DNA of 64,000 bases from Rufibacter roseolus (GCF_017916365.1 NZ_JAFMSU010000003.1:992001-1056000); one strand, 5' to 3'. Positions 17,904 through 26,400 are shown, counted from the stretch's first letter. Numbers and translations: made by a program. The notes: generated by a model from the letters alone, not told the origin.

Positions 17904-19052
17904 TCAGGCTTTGGTGGTGACTTCGGCAAGGCGGGTTTCCTGCACTACTTTCTCTAAAATGCCTTGCAGCGCCGACTGCAGCGACTCCACTTGCTTCACC
18001 AACTGAAACTGCGCCCGGCATCGCTGCAGGTTATGCACTGGGAAATGGATCTTGTAATAATGGTCGCCGTCTATGTAATCGGTGAGGAAGCGCAAGCCCA
18101 TGATGAAAGGCAGCAACAGCACCCCGTGCAAGAGGGAGGCGATTTCATGGTCAGAAAGGGCGTTGCTAGTCTCCTCCAGAAAGCCTTTGGCAAAGGCCTC
18201 AAAAAGGGCAAGGTTCACCTGAATCTTCTCCAATTGCGGCTCGTCTTCGGGCGCGGTGTTGACGGTGGTCCGGATAGCATCCCCAAAATCGTAGGCCACG
18301 TACCCGGGCATGACGGTATCCAGATCGATGACGCACTGCGCCTTGCCGTCTTTGTCCAGGAGCACGTTGTTGAACTTGGTGTCATTGTGGGTAATGCGCA
18401 GCGGCAGTTCTCCCCGCTGGCCCATGTGGTAAATGGTGCTCATGGCCTCGGCTCGCTCCTCTACAAACGCAATCTCCGCTTCCACTTCCGCTACCCTCCC
18501 TACCGGATCGGCGGCCACAGTTTCCCTGAACAGCCGCAGACGGTTCACCACGTTATGGAAATCGGGTATGGTGTCATGCAGGAGTTCCACGGGCAGATCG
18601 GCCAGTAGGGCCTGGAACTTCCCAAAGGCTTTGCCGCCTTCGTAGGCCTGCGCTGGGGAAGTCACCATATCATAACCCAGAGTTTCATCCAGGAAATAAT
18701 ACATGCGCCAGTAGTTGCCCTCCGCGTCATGGTAGAACCATTTCTGGTGGACCGTTGGGATAAGCGTCAGTACCTCTTTCTGGGGCTGTGCGCCCGGCGT
18801 ATTCTCTAGCTTTTGGCGCAGGTGCGTGGTCACCACCTGGATATTGTCCATGAGGGCGGGCACGTTCTTGAAGACATGGTGGTTCACGCGCTGCAGCAGG
18901 TAATCTGGGCTGCCCGGCTGGGAGTTCATGACGTGGTAGGTGTCATGGATGTGACCGGAGCCATGCGGCACCACCTGCGCCACACCGCCTTTTATGCTGA
19001 ATTGCGAGAGTATGGGGGACAATTGTCCGGCCGGCGCTGTTGAATTTGTCAT
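17904..19052 (-). CDS. NahK-like N-acetylhexosamine 1-kinase (APH family)
   Basis: Cytoplasmic kinase of 382 residues in the aminoglycoside phosphotransferase fold. The ATG at 19050-19052 starts 1 nt after the previous stop codon. The catalytic loop is RITHNDTKFNNVLLD with Asp and Asn in place, followed by the metal-binding IDLDTVMPGYVAYDFGDAIR. The N-terminal HGSGHIHDTYHV and LLQRVNHHVF patches match the N-acetylhexosamine 1-kinase group. It would convert GlcNAc or GalNAc to the 1-phosphate, the substrate for the pyrophosphorylase encoded just upstream. The alternative is another sugar 1-kinase, but the neighbours argue for HexNAc. Confidence 0.82.
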   Translation of the reverse strand: MTNSTAPAGQLSPILSQFSIKGGVAQVVPHGSGHIHDTYHVMNSQPGSPDYLLQRVNHHVFKNVPALMDNIQVVTTHLRQKLENTPGAQPQKEVLTLIPTVHQKWFYHDAEGNYWRMYYFLDETLGYDMVTSPAQAYEGGKAFGKFQALLADLPVELLHDTIPDFHNVVNRLRLFRETVAADPVGRVAEVEAEIAFVEERAEAMSTIYHMGQRGELPLRITHNDTKFNNVLLDKDGKAQCVIDLDTVMPGYVAYDFGDAIRTTVNTAPEDEPQLEKIQVNLALFEAFAKGFLEETSNALSDHEIASLLHGVLLLPFIMGLRFLTDYIDGDHYYKIHFPVHNLQRCRAQFQLVKQVESLQSALQGILEKVVQETRLAEVTTKA

Positions 19053-19053
19053 C

Positions 19054-19974
19054 TTATCTGATCGTTTCTGTATTCCTGGCCCAAAGATTCTCTGGGTACA
19101 CACCTGCCCTCACCAACTCCCGAAGCGCCTCTACGGCTACCGGCTTGTCCTCCGGGTACGTCACCCCGAACCATTTCTCGGGGGTGGGCAAAAGCTTCAC
19201 GCGGGTGACGCCGTCTTTCACCAATTTATCCAGCACCAGAGGCAGGAAGAACTCCGCTTTGGGGTTCTGGGCACTCTGCTGGAGGAATTCCTTCAGGTAT
19301 TGCTCAAAGTAGGGCAGCAGGTCAGGGGAAAAACCCATCAGGTTCATGGAAACCATCTGGTCTTGGGCCAGCGGAACCTGCTCCTGGGTAGGGGTAATTG
19401 CCATGATACCGTTGGCCGTCCGTTCAATGTGCGTCTGTTCCGTGATGCTGATCAGGTTGCCGCCCGCATCCACCTCGCAGATGCCTCGGGAAACCGCCCC
19501 GTGCTCAGACAGAGTGTTGGCCAGCAGATACCCCACCAGGCCGCATTTCTGGCCCGTTTTCAGGAAATCGGCCATAATCCTGAAAGACTCGTAGCCGTAA
19601 AAATCGTCGCCGTTGATGACCGCGAAAGGCCCTGTGAGTTTAGAACTCGCCACCCACACGGCATGCGCCGTTCCCCAGGGCTTCACCCGGTTCTCCGGCA
19701 CGGTGAAGCCATCGGGCAGGAGGTCCAGTTCCTGCAGCACGAAATCCACTTCCACGGTCTGGCTGAACTTATCCTGCATGGCGGCCCGGAACTCCTTTTC
19801 AATGGACTGCCGGATAATGAACACCACCTTCCCGAAACCGGCTTTGATGGCATCGTAAATGGAGTACTCAATGATGGTCTCGCCGTTGGGGCCGAAAGCC
19901 TCCAGTTGTTTCAGGCTCCCGTAGCGGGTAGCCATGCCAGCCGCCAGGACCAGCAAGGTTGGTTTATCGTTCAT
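19054..19974 (-). CDS. sugar-nucleotide pyrophosphorylase (nucleotidyltransferase)
   Basis: Cytoplasmic nucleotidyltransferase of 306 residues. The N-terminal nucleotide-binding loop is LLVLAAGMATRYGSLKQ. The metal and sugar sites include KPWGTAHAVW and FAVINGDDFYG. The arrangement resembles the uridylyltransferases paired with NahK in hexosamine salvage. It would join HexNAc-1-phosphate and UTP to UDP-HexNAc. It lies 72 bp after nagB and 1 nt before the kinase gene, so the three are one transcript. The exact nucleotide (UTP or another) is inferred from pathway logic. Confidence 0.82.
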   Translation of the reverse strand: MNDKPTLLVLAAGMATRYGSLKQLEAFGPNGETIIEYSIYDAIKAGFGKVVFIIRQSIEKEFRAAMQDKFSQTVEVDFVLQELDLLPDGFTVPENRVKPWGTAHAVWVASSKLTGPFAVINGDDFYGYESFRIMADFLKTGQKCGLVGYLLANTLSEHGAVSRGICEVDAGGNLISITEQTHIERTANGIMAITPTQEQVPLAQDQMVSMNLMGFSPDLLPYFEQYLKEFLQQSAQNPKAEFFLPLVLDKLVKDGVTRVKLLPTPEKWFGVTYPEDKPVAVEALRELVRAGVYPENLWARNTETIR

Positions 19975-19989
19975 CTCTAGCCTTGTGGG

Positions 19990-20026
19990 GTTTAAGGTCG
20001 TTTTTCAAAAAATGGCCTCTAAACGG
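19990..20026. repeat. degenerate 36-bp palindrome
   Basis: GGTTTAAGGTCGTTTTT and AATGGCCTCTAAAC keep the pattern. It lies in the gap between nagB and the pyrophosphorylase gene. Confidence 0.55.
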
Positions 20027-20046
20027 AATTTGCTTCTGGTATCAAC

Positions 20047-21960
20047 TTAGAAGTGGTAGCGCTTGAAGGCCTCCATGGCCTCGTACTCGGTTAAGCCCAG
20101 TTGGTCGTAGATGCGGGCCGTGGCACGGTTCCGGTCCTCGGCGCGTTGCCAGAATTCCCGTTTGTCGTTGCCGGGGAAAACCGGACTGTCTTTCTGCGAC
20201 TGGTGCTTGAAGATGGCCTTGCGTTTCCGGAGCAACTCCTCGGGGCTGATGGGCACCGCCATCTCAATGTCCTCAATGTCCCACTCCTGCCAGGCGCCGC
20301 GGTACAGCCACACATAGCAGTCCTGCATCCAGGGTTCGTGTTTCAGGCGGTTGATAGCTTCCAGAATGGCATCTAGGCACACCCGGTGGGTTCCGTGCGG
20401 GTCCCTCAGATCGCCGGCGGCGAAGATCTGCTGAGGCTTTACTTTGCTTAGCAGATCGGCGACCGCCTGGATGTCTTCCTCGCCCAATGGTTTTTTCTTT
20501 ACCTGGCCGGTTTCATAGAAAGGCAGGTTCATGAAATGCACGTTCTCTTTCTTTACGCCGCAAAAGCGGCACGCTGCCAGCGCCTCCCCTTGCCGGATGA
20601 GGCTTTTGATGCATTGCACAATCTCTGTATCCTCGGCACCCAGTTTCTTCTGCTCCAGGAAATCCTCTACTTCAGTATGCAGGCCTTGGAACTCCGCCGT
20701 AGCAATGCCCAGCTTTCTGGAGAGCCCCAGGGCGAAATCCGCGAACCGGTGCGCATCATCATCAAATACGGCGATGTTCCCCGAGGTCTGGTAGGCAACG
20801 TGCACGTTGTGGCCCTGATCGGCGAGGCGCAGCAGGGTGCCACCCATGGAGATGACGTCATCATCTGGGTGCGGGCTGAAGATGAGGGACGTTTTGGGGA
20901 AGGGGTTAGCGCGCTCGGGCCGATGGCTGTCGTCTGAGCCGGGTTTGCCGCCAGGCCAGCCGGTGATGGTATTCTGGATGGCGTTATGCACCTGTATGTT
21001 CAGGCTGTAGGCCGAGCCTACACGTACCAGCAAATCGGTGAGGCCCCAGTGACGGTAATCTTCATCGGTGAGTTTCAGGAGCGGTTTTTTGGCCTGCAGG
21101 CTTAACCAGATCACGGCCCGGCGCATGAGGTTCTGATCCCAATCCACCAGCCCCACAAGCCACGGCGTTTTAATGCGGGACAGCTCAGAGGCCGCCCATT
21201 GGTCCAGGATTACGGTGACGCGCTCATGCTGCTGCAGAAAAGAAGCCGGTACCTCCTCTGAGATCTTGCCTTCCACCATCTGCCGCACAATAGGCGCCTT
21301 GCCCTCGCCCCAGGCCATCATTATGATTTTGCGGGCTTTCATGATGGTGCCCACGCCCATGGTAATGGCCCGCAGCGGCACAAATTCCTCCTTGATGAAA
21401 TCCTTGGTGGCATCGACGATGGTAAGCGGATCCAGTTTCACCAGACGAGTATGGGAAGTGAGGCCCGAGCCCGGTTCATTGAACCCAATATGCCCCGTAC
21501 GGCCAATGCCCAGCAACTGCACATCTATGCCGCCCGCTTCTTCTATGAGCTGCTCGTAGGCCGCGCAAAACTCCGACACTTTTTCAATGGGCAGGGAGCC
21601 GTCTGGGATGTGCACGTTCTCCGGCAGGATATCTACGTGTTTGAACAAGTGCTCCTGCATGAAATGCACATAACTCTGCAAGGCATCGGGCTGCATGGGG
21701 TAGTATTCATCCAGGTTGAAGGTGATTACGTTACGGAAGCTCAGGTTCTCGTCTTTGTGCAGGCGCACCAACTCCTGGTAGACTCCTATGGGCGAAGAAC
21801 CAGTGGCCAAACCCAGGACTACATTCTCCCCGGTTTTCTGTTTCTCCCTGATGTTAGCGGCAATGGAGTGGGCAATACGTCGGCAGCCCTCCTCAGGAGT
21901 GTCAAAGATGGTGACGGGAAGCTTCTCAAGGGCAGTGGCAGAATAGGTTAATGTTTCCAT
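20047..21960 (-). CDS. nagB: glucosamine-6-phosphate deaminase fused to a PIG-L/LmbE deacetylase
   Basis: Two-domain cytoplasmic protein of 637 residues. Residues 1-280 are NagB, which turns glucosamine-6-phosphate into fructose-6-phosphate and ammonia: LGLATGSSPIGVYQEL (49-64), FNLDEYYPM (81-89), GIGRTGHIGFNEPGS (151-165). Residues 355-600 are a PIG-L/LmbE zinc deacetylase: SPHPDDDVISMGG (362-374) carries the metal-binding His-Pro-Asp-Asp. Stand-alone NagB is about 260 residues. Such fusions are known in Bacteroidota; the deacetylase could free the amino group before deamination. It is first in the leftward operon and has its own operator pair. Confidence 0.93.
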   Translation of the reverse strand: METLTYSATALEKLPVTIFDTPEEGCRRIAHSIAANIREKQKTGENVVLGLATGSSPIGVYQELVRLHKDENLSFRNVITFNLDEYYPMQPDALQSYVHFMQEHLFKHVDILPENVHIPDGSLPIEKVSEFCAAYEQLIEEAGGIDVQLLGIGRTGHIGFNEPGSGLTSHTRLVKLDPLTIVDATKDFIKEEFVPLRAITMGVGTIMKARKIIMMAWGEGKAPIVRQMVEGKISEEVPASFLQQHERVTVILDQWAASELSRIKTPWLVGLVDWDQNLMRRAVIWLSLQAKKPLLKLTDEDYRHWGLTDLLVRVGSAYSLNIQVHNAIQNTITGWPGGKPGSDDSHRPERANPFPKTSLIFSPHPDDDVISMGGTLLRLADQGHNVHVAYQTSGNIAVFDDDAHRFADFALGLSRKLGIATAEFQGLHTEVEDFLEQKKLGAEDTEIVQCIKSLIRQGEALAACRFCGVKKENVHFMNLPFYETGQVKKKPLGEEDIQAVADLLSKVKPQQIFAAGDLRDPHGTHRVCLDAILEAINRLKHEPWMQDCYVWLYRGAWQEWDIEDIEMAVPISPEELLRKRKAIFKHQSQKDSPVFPGNDKREFWQRAEDRNRATARIYDQLGLTEYEAMEAFKRYHF

Positions 21961-22022
21961 AGACGGGCAGATTTAGAAAAGCGTAACCAATGGGGAAAGA
22001 CCAGAAATGTTGATTCCTTATC

Positions 22023-22054
22023 TAAACATAGAAACATAAAACAAGAATAACAAA
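22023..22054 (-). promoter_or_regulatory. Bacteroidota-type promoter for the nagB operon
   Basis: On the minus strand TTTG (22051-22054) is followed after 20 bp by TATGTTTA (22023-22030). The transcript would start near 22016, about 55 nt before the nagB ATG. Confidence 0.75.
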
Positions 22055-22068
22055 GGAATCCGTTAAAA

Positions 22069-22115
22069 ATGTGTTCGAGCACACTTAAAAAAGTTTCATT
22101 TGTGCACGAACACGG
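22069..22115. promoter_or_regulatory. tandem LacI-type operators upstream of nagB
   Basis: Sites ATGTGTTCGAGCACAC (22069-22084) and TTGTGCACGAACACGG (22100-22115) share the TGTGnnCGnnCACA pattern. The central CGs (22076-22077 and 22107-22108) are 31 bp apart. The nearest CG lies 22.5 bp from the edge of the -33 box, exactly as at susC. Confidence 0.82.
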
Positions 22116-22361
22116 CTTCTTACATTTATATACAGCAGAACACCTACTTTTATCTGAAGCAAGCCATTGGATTTTGTTCTTCAAGGCTGAGAACCGGATA
22201 AAATGCTGCCATGGAATTTACAACTTCCGCGCCTAGACAAACCAAGTCAAAAAAGATGCACTTCCTCTATTACCGCCTCTTCCCTTTCCGGTAATCCAAG
22301 CAAAGACAACATTTACCCATAAGCCATAGTATCTGATAAGGCACAACTCAAAAACTCTGCT

Positions 22362-23171
22362 ATGGAAGAAACAAGTCAGAATCGTTTACAGAACCAGGTT
22401 GCGATAGTTACCGGGGCCAGTTCCGGAATTGGACAGGGCATTGCCATCAGGTTGGGTCAGCACGGCGCCAGCGTGGTGGTGAACTATCACTCAGACGAGG
22501 AAGGTGCCCAGGCCACCAAAGACCAGATTGACGCCGTGGGAGGAAAAGCGATCCTGGTGAAAGCCGATGTCTCGCAGGAGCAGGAGGTGGAAGCCATGTT
22601 CAAGACTGCTAAAGACACCTTCGGGACCATAGATATCCTGGTGAACAATGCCGGTATCCAGAAAGACGCCGCCTTGGTGGAAATGACCATAGAGGAGTGG
22701 CACAAGGTGATTGGCACTAACCTAACGGGGCCTTTTCTCTGCGCCCGCGCCGCCGCCCGTGAATTCATCGCTCAGGGCATCAGAAAAGAGGTTTCCAAGG
22801 CAGCCGGTAAAATCATCTTCGTGAGCTCAGTGCATGACATTATCCCGTGGGCGGGCCACGTGAATTACGCTACCTCTAAAGGGGGCGTGGCCATGATGAT
22901 GAAAACACTGGCTCAGGAACTGGCACCGCAACAGATTAGAGTGAACAGCATCTCGCCGGGAGCCATTAAAACCGATATTAACCGAGAGGAATGGGAAAGC
23001 AAGGAAGGCGAACAGAAAATGCTCTCACAGATCCCATATGGCCGCATTGGCGAGCCGGACGATATTGCGCGGGTAGCGGCCTGGCTGGTGTCTGATGAGG
23101 CAGATTACATCACCGGCGCCACCTTGTACGTAGACGGCGGCATGACCCTCTATCCCTCTTTCGCCGACTAA
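22362..23171 (+). CDS. short-chain dehydrogenase (glucose 1-dehydrogenase-like)
   Basis: Classical NAD(P)-dependent SDR of 269 residues. The cofactor loop is VTGASSGIGQGIAI, with NNAG (LVNNAGIQKDAAL) and the catalytic Ser in FVSSVHDIIPWAGHVNYATSKGG, which also holds the Tyr and Lys of YxxxK. The C-terminal GATLYVDGGMTLYPSF is typical of the glucose 1-dehydrogenase group. It diverges from the nagB operon. Substrate is not determined by sequence; it could be a sugar or polyol. A strong hairpin follows 25 bp after the stop. Confidence 0.9.
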   Translation: MEETSQNRLQNQVAIVTGASSGIGQGIAIRLGQHGASVVVNYHSDEEGAQATKDQIDAVGGKAILVKADVSQEQEVEAMFKTAKDTFGTIDILVNNAGIQKDAALVEMTIEEWHKVIGTNLTGPFLCARAAAREFIAQGIRKEVSKAAGKIIFVSSVHDIIPWAGHVNYATSKGGVAMMMKTLAQELAPQQIRVNSISPGAIKTDINREEWESKEGEQKMLSQIPYGRIGEPDDIARVAAWLVSDEADYITGATLYVDGGMTLYPSFAD

Positions 23172-23195
23172 TTAAAAAGTCAGAATTAGTGGTGA

Positions 23196-23251
23196 AATAA
23201 GATGTGTCCAGGAGACTTCTGCCCGCAGAAATCTCCTGGACACATCTTATT
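23196..23251 (+). terminator. rho-independent terminator of the SDR gene
   Basis: Long near-perfect hairpin: AATAAGATGTGTCCAGGAGA pairs with TCTCCTGGACACATCTTATT around a CCCGCAG-type loop. Confidence 0.88.
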
Positions 23252-23353
23252 AGAGAAGGCTTAAACGTATAGCCCAGCCACAGGCAGAAATATCCATATT
23301 TCCTTGGGGAAAGAGTAAGATTTTCAAGAAACCGCCCCTAAATGAGGAAATCC

Positions 23354-23794
23354 TTACTGCCGGGGATGATTGCGGTGCACCATCTGGGCCACTGATTCTT
23401 CCAGCCATTTCACGGCCTCGTTCTCGGTGAGGAAGGCTTTCCGGCAAACATCAGAGGAGTCTGAGGTGATCGCTGACAAGGCGGCCCCTTCCTGCAGGCG
23501 CTGCATCTGGCGCGGGGCTAAAAGCCAGGCCACCAACACGTGGGAGGAGACCTGTTCCAATACCTTGGGGTAAAACTCAAAACTGAGCCAATCGCTTTCC
23601 TTCTGCGACATGTCGCCTTTGGAGCGGCAGTCAAGCAGCCAGGAGCATGCCTCATGCTCTTTGGCCGTGGAGAGAATGGCCAGGCAATTCATTTTGAACT
23701 CAGTGAAAGTGACAGGCTGCTGCCAACGGATAATGACCGTTTGCATATCCGCCCGATAGGAGATCTTGATATGTTTGCTGAATCCTATCTTCAT
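23354..23794 (-). CDS. hypothetical protein, possible SpoIIAA/STAS-like fold
   Basis: Protein of 146 residues without signal peptide or membrane segment, so cytoplasmic. The alternating pattern (VIIRWQQPVTFTEFKMNCLAILSTAKEHEACSWLLDCRSKGDMSQKESDWL) is like the short STAS/SpoIIAA-like proteins common in Hymenobacteraceae, but no decisive motif is visible. Related short proteins usually have no assigned function. It lies alone on the minus strand, pointing at the SDR terminator. The start is ATG at 23792-23794. Confidence 0.65.
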   Translation of the reverse strand: MKIGFSKHIKISYRADMQTVIIRWQQPVTFTEFKMNCLAILSTAKEHEACSWLLDCRSKGDMSQKESDWLSFEFYPKVLEQVSSHVLVAWLLAPRQMQRLQEGAALSAITSDSSDVCRKAFLTENEAVKWLEESVAQMVHRNHPRQ

Positions 23795-23964
23795 GGCGCA
23801 AGGGGGACTAAACGCTACTTAGTGGCGCTTGGGTTGAAAATCATACCTAAGTCGTTGTCTGTCTGTAATTGAATTTAGCGGAAGGGTTTGGTAAATGCAA
23901 ACTCTGCTACGCATTTTCCTTGGTTTCCGCTAAAAATAGCGTAGAAGTACGAAAAATATTCCAA

Positions 23965-24210
23965 TTATTCATGTCGGCGGCGGGCCTCATGCAGGTTCTT
24001 CCGCATGGAAAGGAATAATTCAATACTGCCTTGCAGGAAGGGCTCGTCTAACCAGGTTTTCACTTCCTCATCGCCGCCGGTCACCTCCATCTCACTTACT
24101 TTATAGGTTTGCTCAAAGGGGCCTAACTCCAGTTTAAGCAAGTACTTCCCGTTCCAGGCCAATAAGGTAATCTTGATGTCGGGGTGAGGAATATCAGCTA
24201 CTACACGCAT
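23965..24210 (-). CDS. conserved hypothetical protein, 81 residues
   Basis: Small cytoplasmic protein: MRVVADIPHPDIKITLLAWNGKYLLKLELGPFEQTYKVSEM, then EVTGGDEEVKTWLDEPFLQGSIELFLSMRKNLHEARRRHE. No known domain is recognised, but the composition and beta-then-alpha pattern look like a real protein, and similar short proteins occur in Cytophagales. It ends in a basic helix. Codon use resembles neighbouring genes. It has a separate upstream gap of about 190 bp. Confidence 0.65.
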   Translation of the reverse strand: MRVVADIPHPDIKITLLAWNGKYLLKLELGPFEQTYKVSEMEVTGGDEEVKTWLDEPFLQGSIELFLSMRKNLHEARRRHE

Positions 24211-24361
24211 GGGTAAAGAAAAAGAATGAGGGTTTCAGTTCAAAACTACTGTACGCAAAGGTAACCGGGAGGATTTCAAAACTGTTACCCCAAGTTTAAG
24301 AATTCTCCTTCCGGGCAGCCATCTGCGATTCCACTCTTCAGAAGCAGAAAAGCGCTTACTT

Positions 24362-24397
24362 GTTTTAGCCCTGATTTCCTCTAAATGGCCTGTAAAC
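24362..24397. repeat. 36-bp palindrome overlapping the mutS-like stop
   Basis: GTTTTAGCCCTGATTT and AAATGGCCTGTAAAC; exact length 36 bp with imperfect arms. Its right end touches the stop codon of the MutS-like gene. Confidence 0.65.
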
Positions 24398-26199
24398 TAT
24401 AACTCAATCCCCATCTGGCGCATGAGTTGGCTGGCGTTGAAGCTCTGGCAGATGCCAGGCCGCAGGGTGTAGTCGAACCGCAGTTGGCCGTCTTCAAAAT
24501 AGCTATTGAAACTGAAGTTCTGTACCGAGCCGGGCAGTTCCTGCTCCATATTACCCAGCTCCAGGTCATGGGTAGACACGAAGCCTGCCGCCTGCCGCTG
24601 GTGCAACTGCCTGATCAAGGCCATGGCTCCCTGATGGCGGTCATGGGAATTGGTGCCTTTCAGGATCTCGTCCAGGAAGAAGTACACCGGCTGGTTGGTG
24701 CGCGTGAGGTCCAGCAGGATTTTAAGGCGCTTGAGCTCGGCGTAGAAAGAAGAGGTGTTCTCCGCCAGGTTGTCCTCGGTGCGCATACTGGTGTACACCT
24801 GGCCGGGGAAAACGGTCACCTTTCTGGCGCAGACGGCCGCTCCGGTAAAGGCCAGCACCATGTTCACGCCCACCGCCCGCAGAAACGTACTCTTGCCAGA
24901 CATGTTGGAACCTGTGATCAGCACCGTGTTGCCGGCACCCTTGAAGGAAATGCTGTTGGCCCGGCGGCCCGGACTGAAGATAAGCGGATGGCTCAGTTCA
25001 TCGGCGCAGAACTCAAAAGGCTGGCCACTGATCTGGGGAACGGCGAAACCTGGGTTGGCATACTGGAAAGCAGCCAGGCTGGCGAGCGCCTCAAACTCAG
25101 CGGCAGCATCAAGCACCTGCCCAATGTTGCCCGACATGGTTTTCTTCCAGCGTTCCAGGCGCCACATCCAAATGAAATCCCACATAAGCATGTGGTTCAG
25201 GATAAAGTTAAGGTAGGTGTTAAGCCGCGCTGAGAGAAACTGGATAATGGAAGCCAGCTTGCGCACGTGCTCCGAGGCCTGCTGTTCGCCAATCTTGAGT
25301 TGCTGCTGCAGAGCTTGGGCCTTTTTGCTTTGGAAACTGCGGCCTTCAATATGCACCAACAGGTCTGTATAGCTGCGCAGGGTCTCATACATGCCGGTGC
25401 TCTCCTCATAGTACTCATCGCGCTGGCGCTGGAACCGGTAGGCCACCAGAAACTGAATCACTACCAGGGCTATGAATGGATAATGTGAGTGGTCCTGAGC
25501 CCAGTAAATGGCGGCGGCAATGGTGAGCAAGGGCAACAGGAACGTCAAGACCACCAGCCAGGGTTTACCGGAGAAAAAATCGGAGCTCTTGAGCCACTGC
25601 AGGAAAGGTTGGGGCAATTGCTGGGTTTTGCGATGGTGGTGCATGGCCCGGGCCTGCAGGTTCTGGCGCCACTCCAGATCAGGCTGGAGCTCGGCCACTG
25701 CTTCCTGCCGCGCTTTGATCTCCTCGGCCGAGGCCGGCGCTTTGAGCCACTCGGCCAGGCGTTGCTGCCCCAAACGCGTCACGGCCCTGTTCAAAAGCTG
25801 AAAAAGCGAATTTCCTCCGAAAACGTCCAGGTCGGCGGTGTAGAAATGGTTGGGTTCCTGAAACTCCTCACCCGCCGGAAAATCTGTGAGTTCGCCGCGC
25901 AGGCGCTCGTTTTCCTTTCTGTTGATGAGGCCCAGGTAAAGTTGGTGCTTGCGGGCGTACTCAATTTTGTTGTGCCAATAAATGAGCGCCGCGAAGATGA
26001 AGTACCCGCCAATGAGCAGGCTAAGCCCGGCCCCGTTGTGCCCGTAGTAAAACAACACTACGCAGCCCAGCACTGAGCCTACGAAAAAAGACAGCCTGAG
26101 CCACCCAACCCATCGGTATTTGGTAGCCTGCCGCTCCTCGGCGGCTAAAAAGTGTTGCTCACGCTGGGTGAACAACGCTTCTGGGGAATTTTGTATCAT
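24397..26199 (-). CDS. membrane-anchored MutS-family ATPase
   Basis: MutS-like protein of 600 residues from the ATG at 26197-26199; a TTG one codon earlier is possible. Only the core (helical lever region) and the C-terminal ATPase domain are present; the mismatch-binding N-terminal domain is missing. Hydrophobic segments at about 33-53, 58-75, 214-233 and 241-256 predict membrane anchoring. The Walker A motif is TGSNMSGKST (about 429-438) and Walker B is YFFLDEILKGT, followed by FVSTHDLEL. Soluble MutS is about 850 residues. Similar TM-bearing MutS paralogues occur in Bacteroidota without known function, so classical mismatch repair is unlikely. Confidence 0.9.
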   Translation of the reverse strand: MIQNSPEALFTQREQHFLAAEERQATKYRWVGWLRLSFFVGSVLGCVVLFYYGHNGAGLSLLIGGYFIFAALIYWHNKIEYARKHQLYLGLINRKENERLRGELTDFPAGEEFQEPNHFYTADLDVFGGNSLFQLLNRAVTRLGQQRLAEWLKAPASAEEIKARQEAVAELQPDLEWRQNLQARAMHHHRKTQQLPQPFLQWLKSSDFFSGKPWLVVLTFLLPLLTIAAAIYWAQDHSHYPFIALVVIQFLVAYRFQRQRDEYYEESTGMYETLRSYTDLLVHIEGRSFQSKKAQALQQQLKIGEQQASEHVRKLASIIQFLSARLNTYLNFILNHMLMWDFIWMWRLERWKKTMSGNIGQVLDAAAEFEALASLAAFQYANPGFAVPQISGQPFEFCADELSHPLIFSPGRRANSISFKGAGNTVLITGSNMSGKSTFLRAVGVNMVLAFTGAAVCARKVTVFPGQVYTSMRTEDNLAENTSSFYAELKRLKILLDLTRTNQPVYFFLDEILKGTNSHDRHQGAMALIRQLHQRQAAGFVSTHDLELGNMEQELPGSVQNFSFNSYFEDGQLRFDYTLRPGICQSFNASQLMRQMGIEL

Positions 26200-26305
26200 C
26201 AAGAACTACTTCAAATCATCAAAGAACCCGCTAGAGGTTCTGTCCTGCGGTTAGACCCGCGCCTAACTACCCAGGCAAAATAGGAAACTGCTTCCAGTAT
26301 TTATT

Positions 26306-26341
26306 GTTTCAAGGTTGTTTTTTGGAAACTGGCTTGAAAAC
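26306..26341. repeat. 36-bp palindrome, degenerate
   Basis: GTTTCAAGGTTGTTTT and GGAAACTGGCTTGAAAAC, exactly 36 bp. Confidence 0.6.
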
Positions 26342-26400
26342 GAGAAACCTTCTTCTAGAAAGGTAAAACTGCCGAGTTATTGCCTGCCGAAAGCCATCTT

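Larger units (their letters stand above)
21961..22361. other. divergent control region of nagB and the SDR gene
   Basis: The 401-bp gap carries the nagB promoter and operator pair in its left third. The right part, toward the SDR gene, is AT-rich without an identified promoter or repeat. Confidence 0.65.

Noticed and set aside
18994-19980. 328-codon plus-strand frame antisense to the pyrophosphorylase
   Set aside because: Lies wholly opposite a clear enzyme gene; composition is that of a GC-rich shadow frame.
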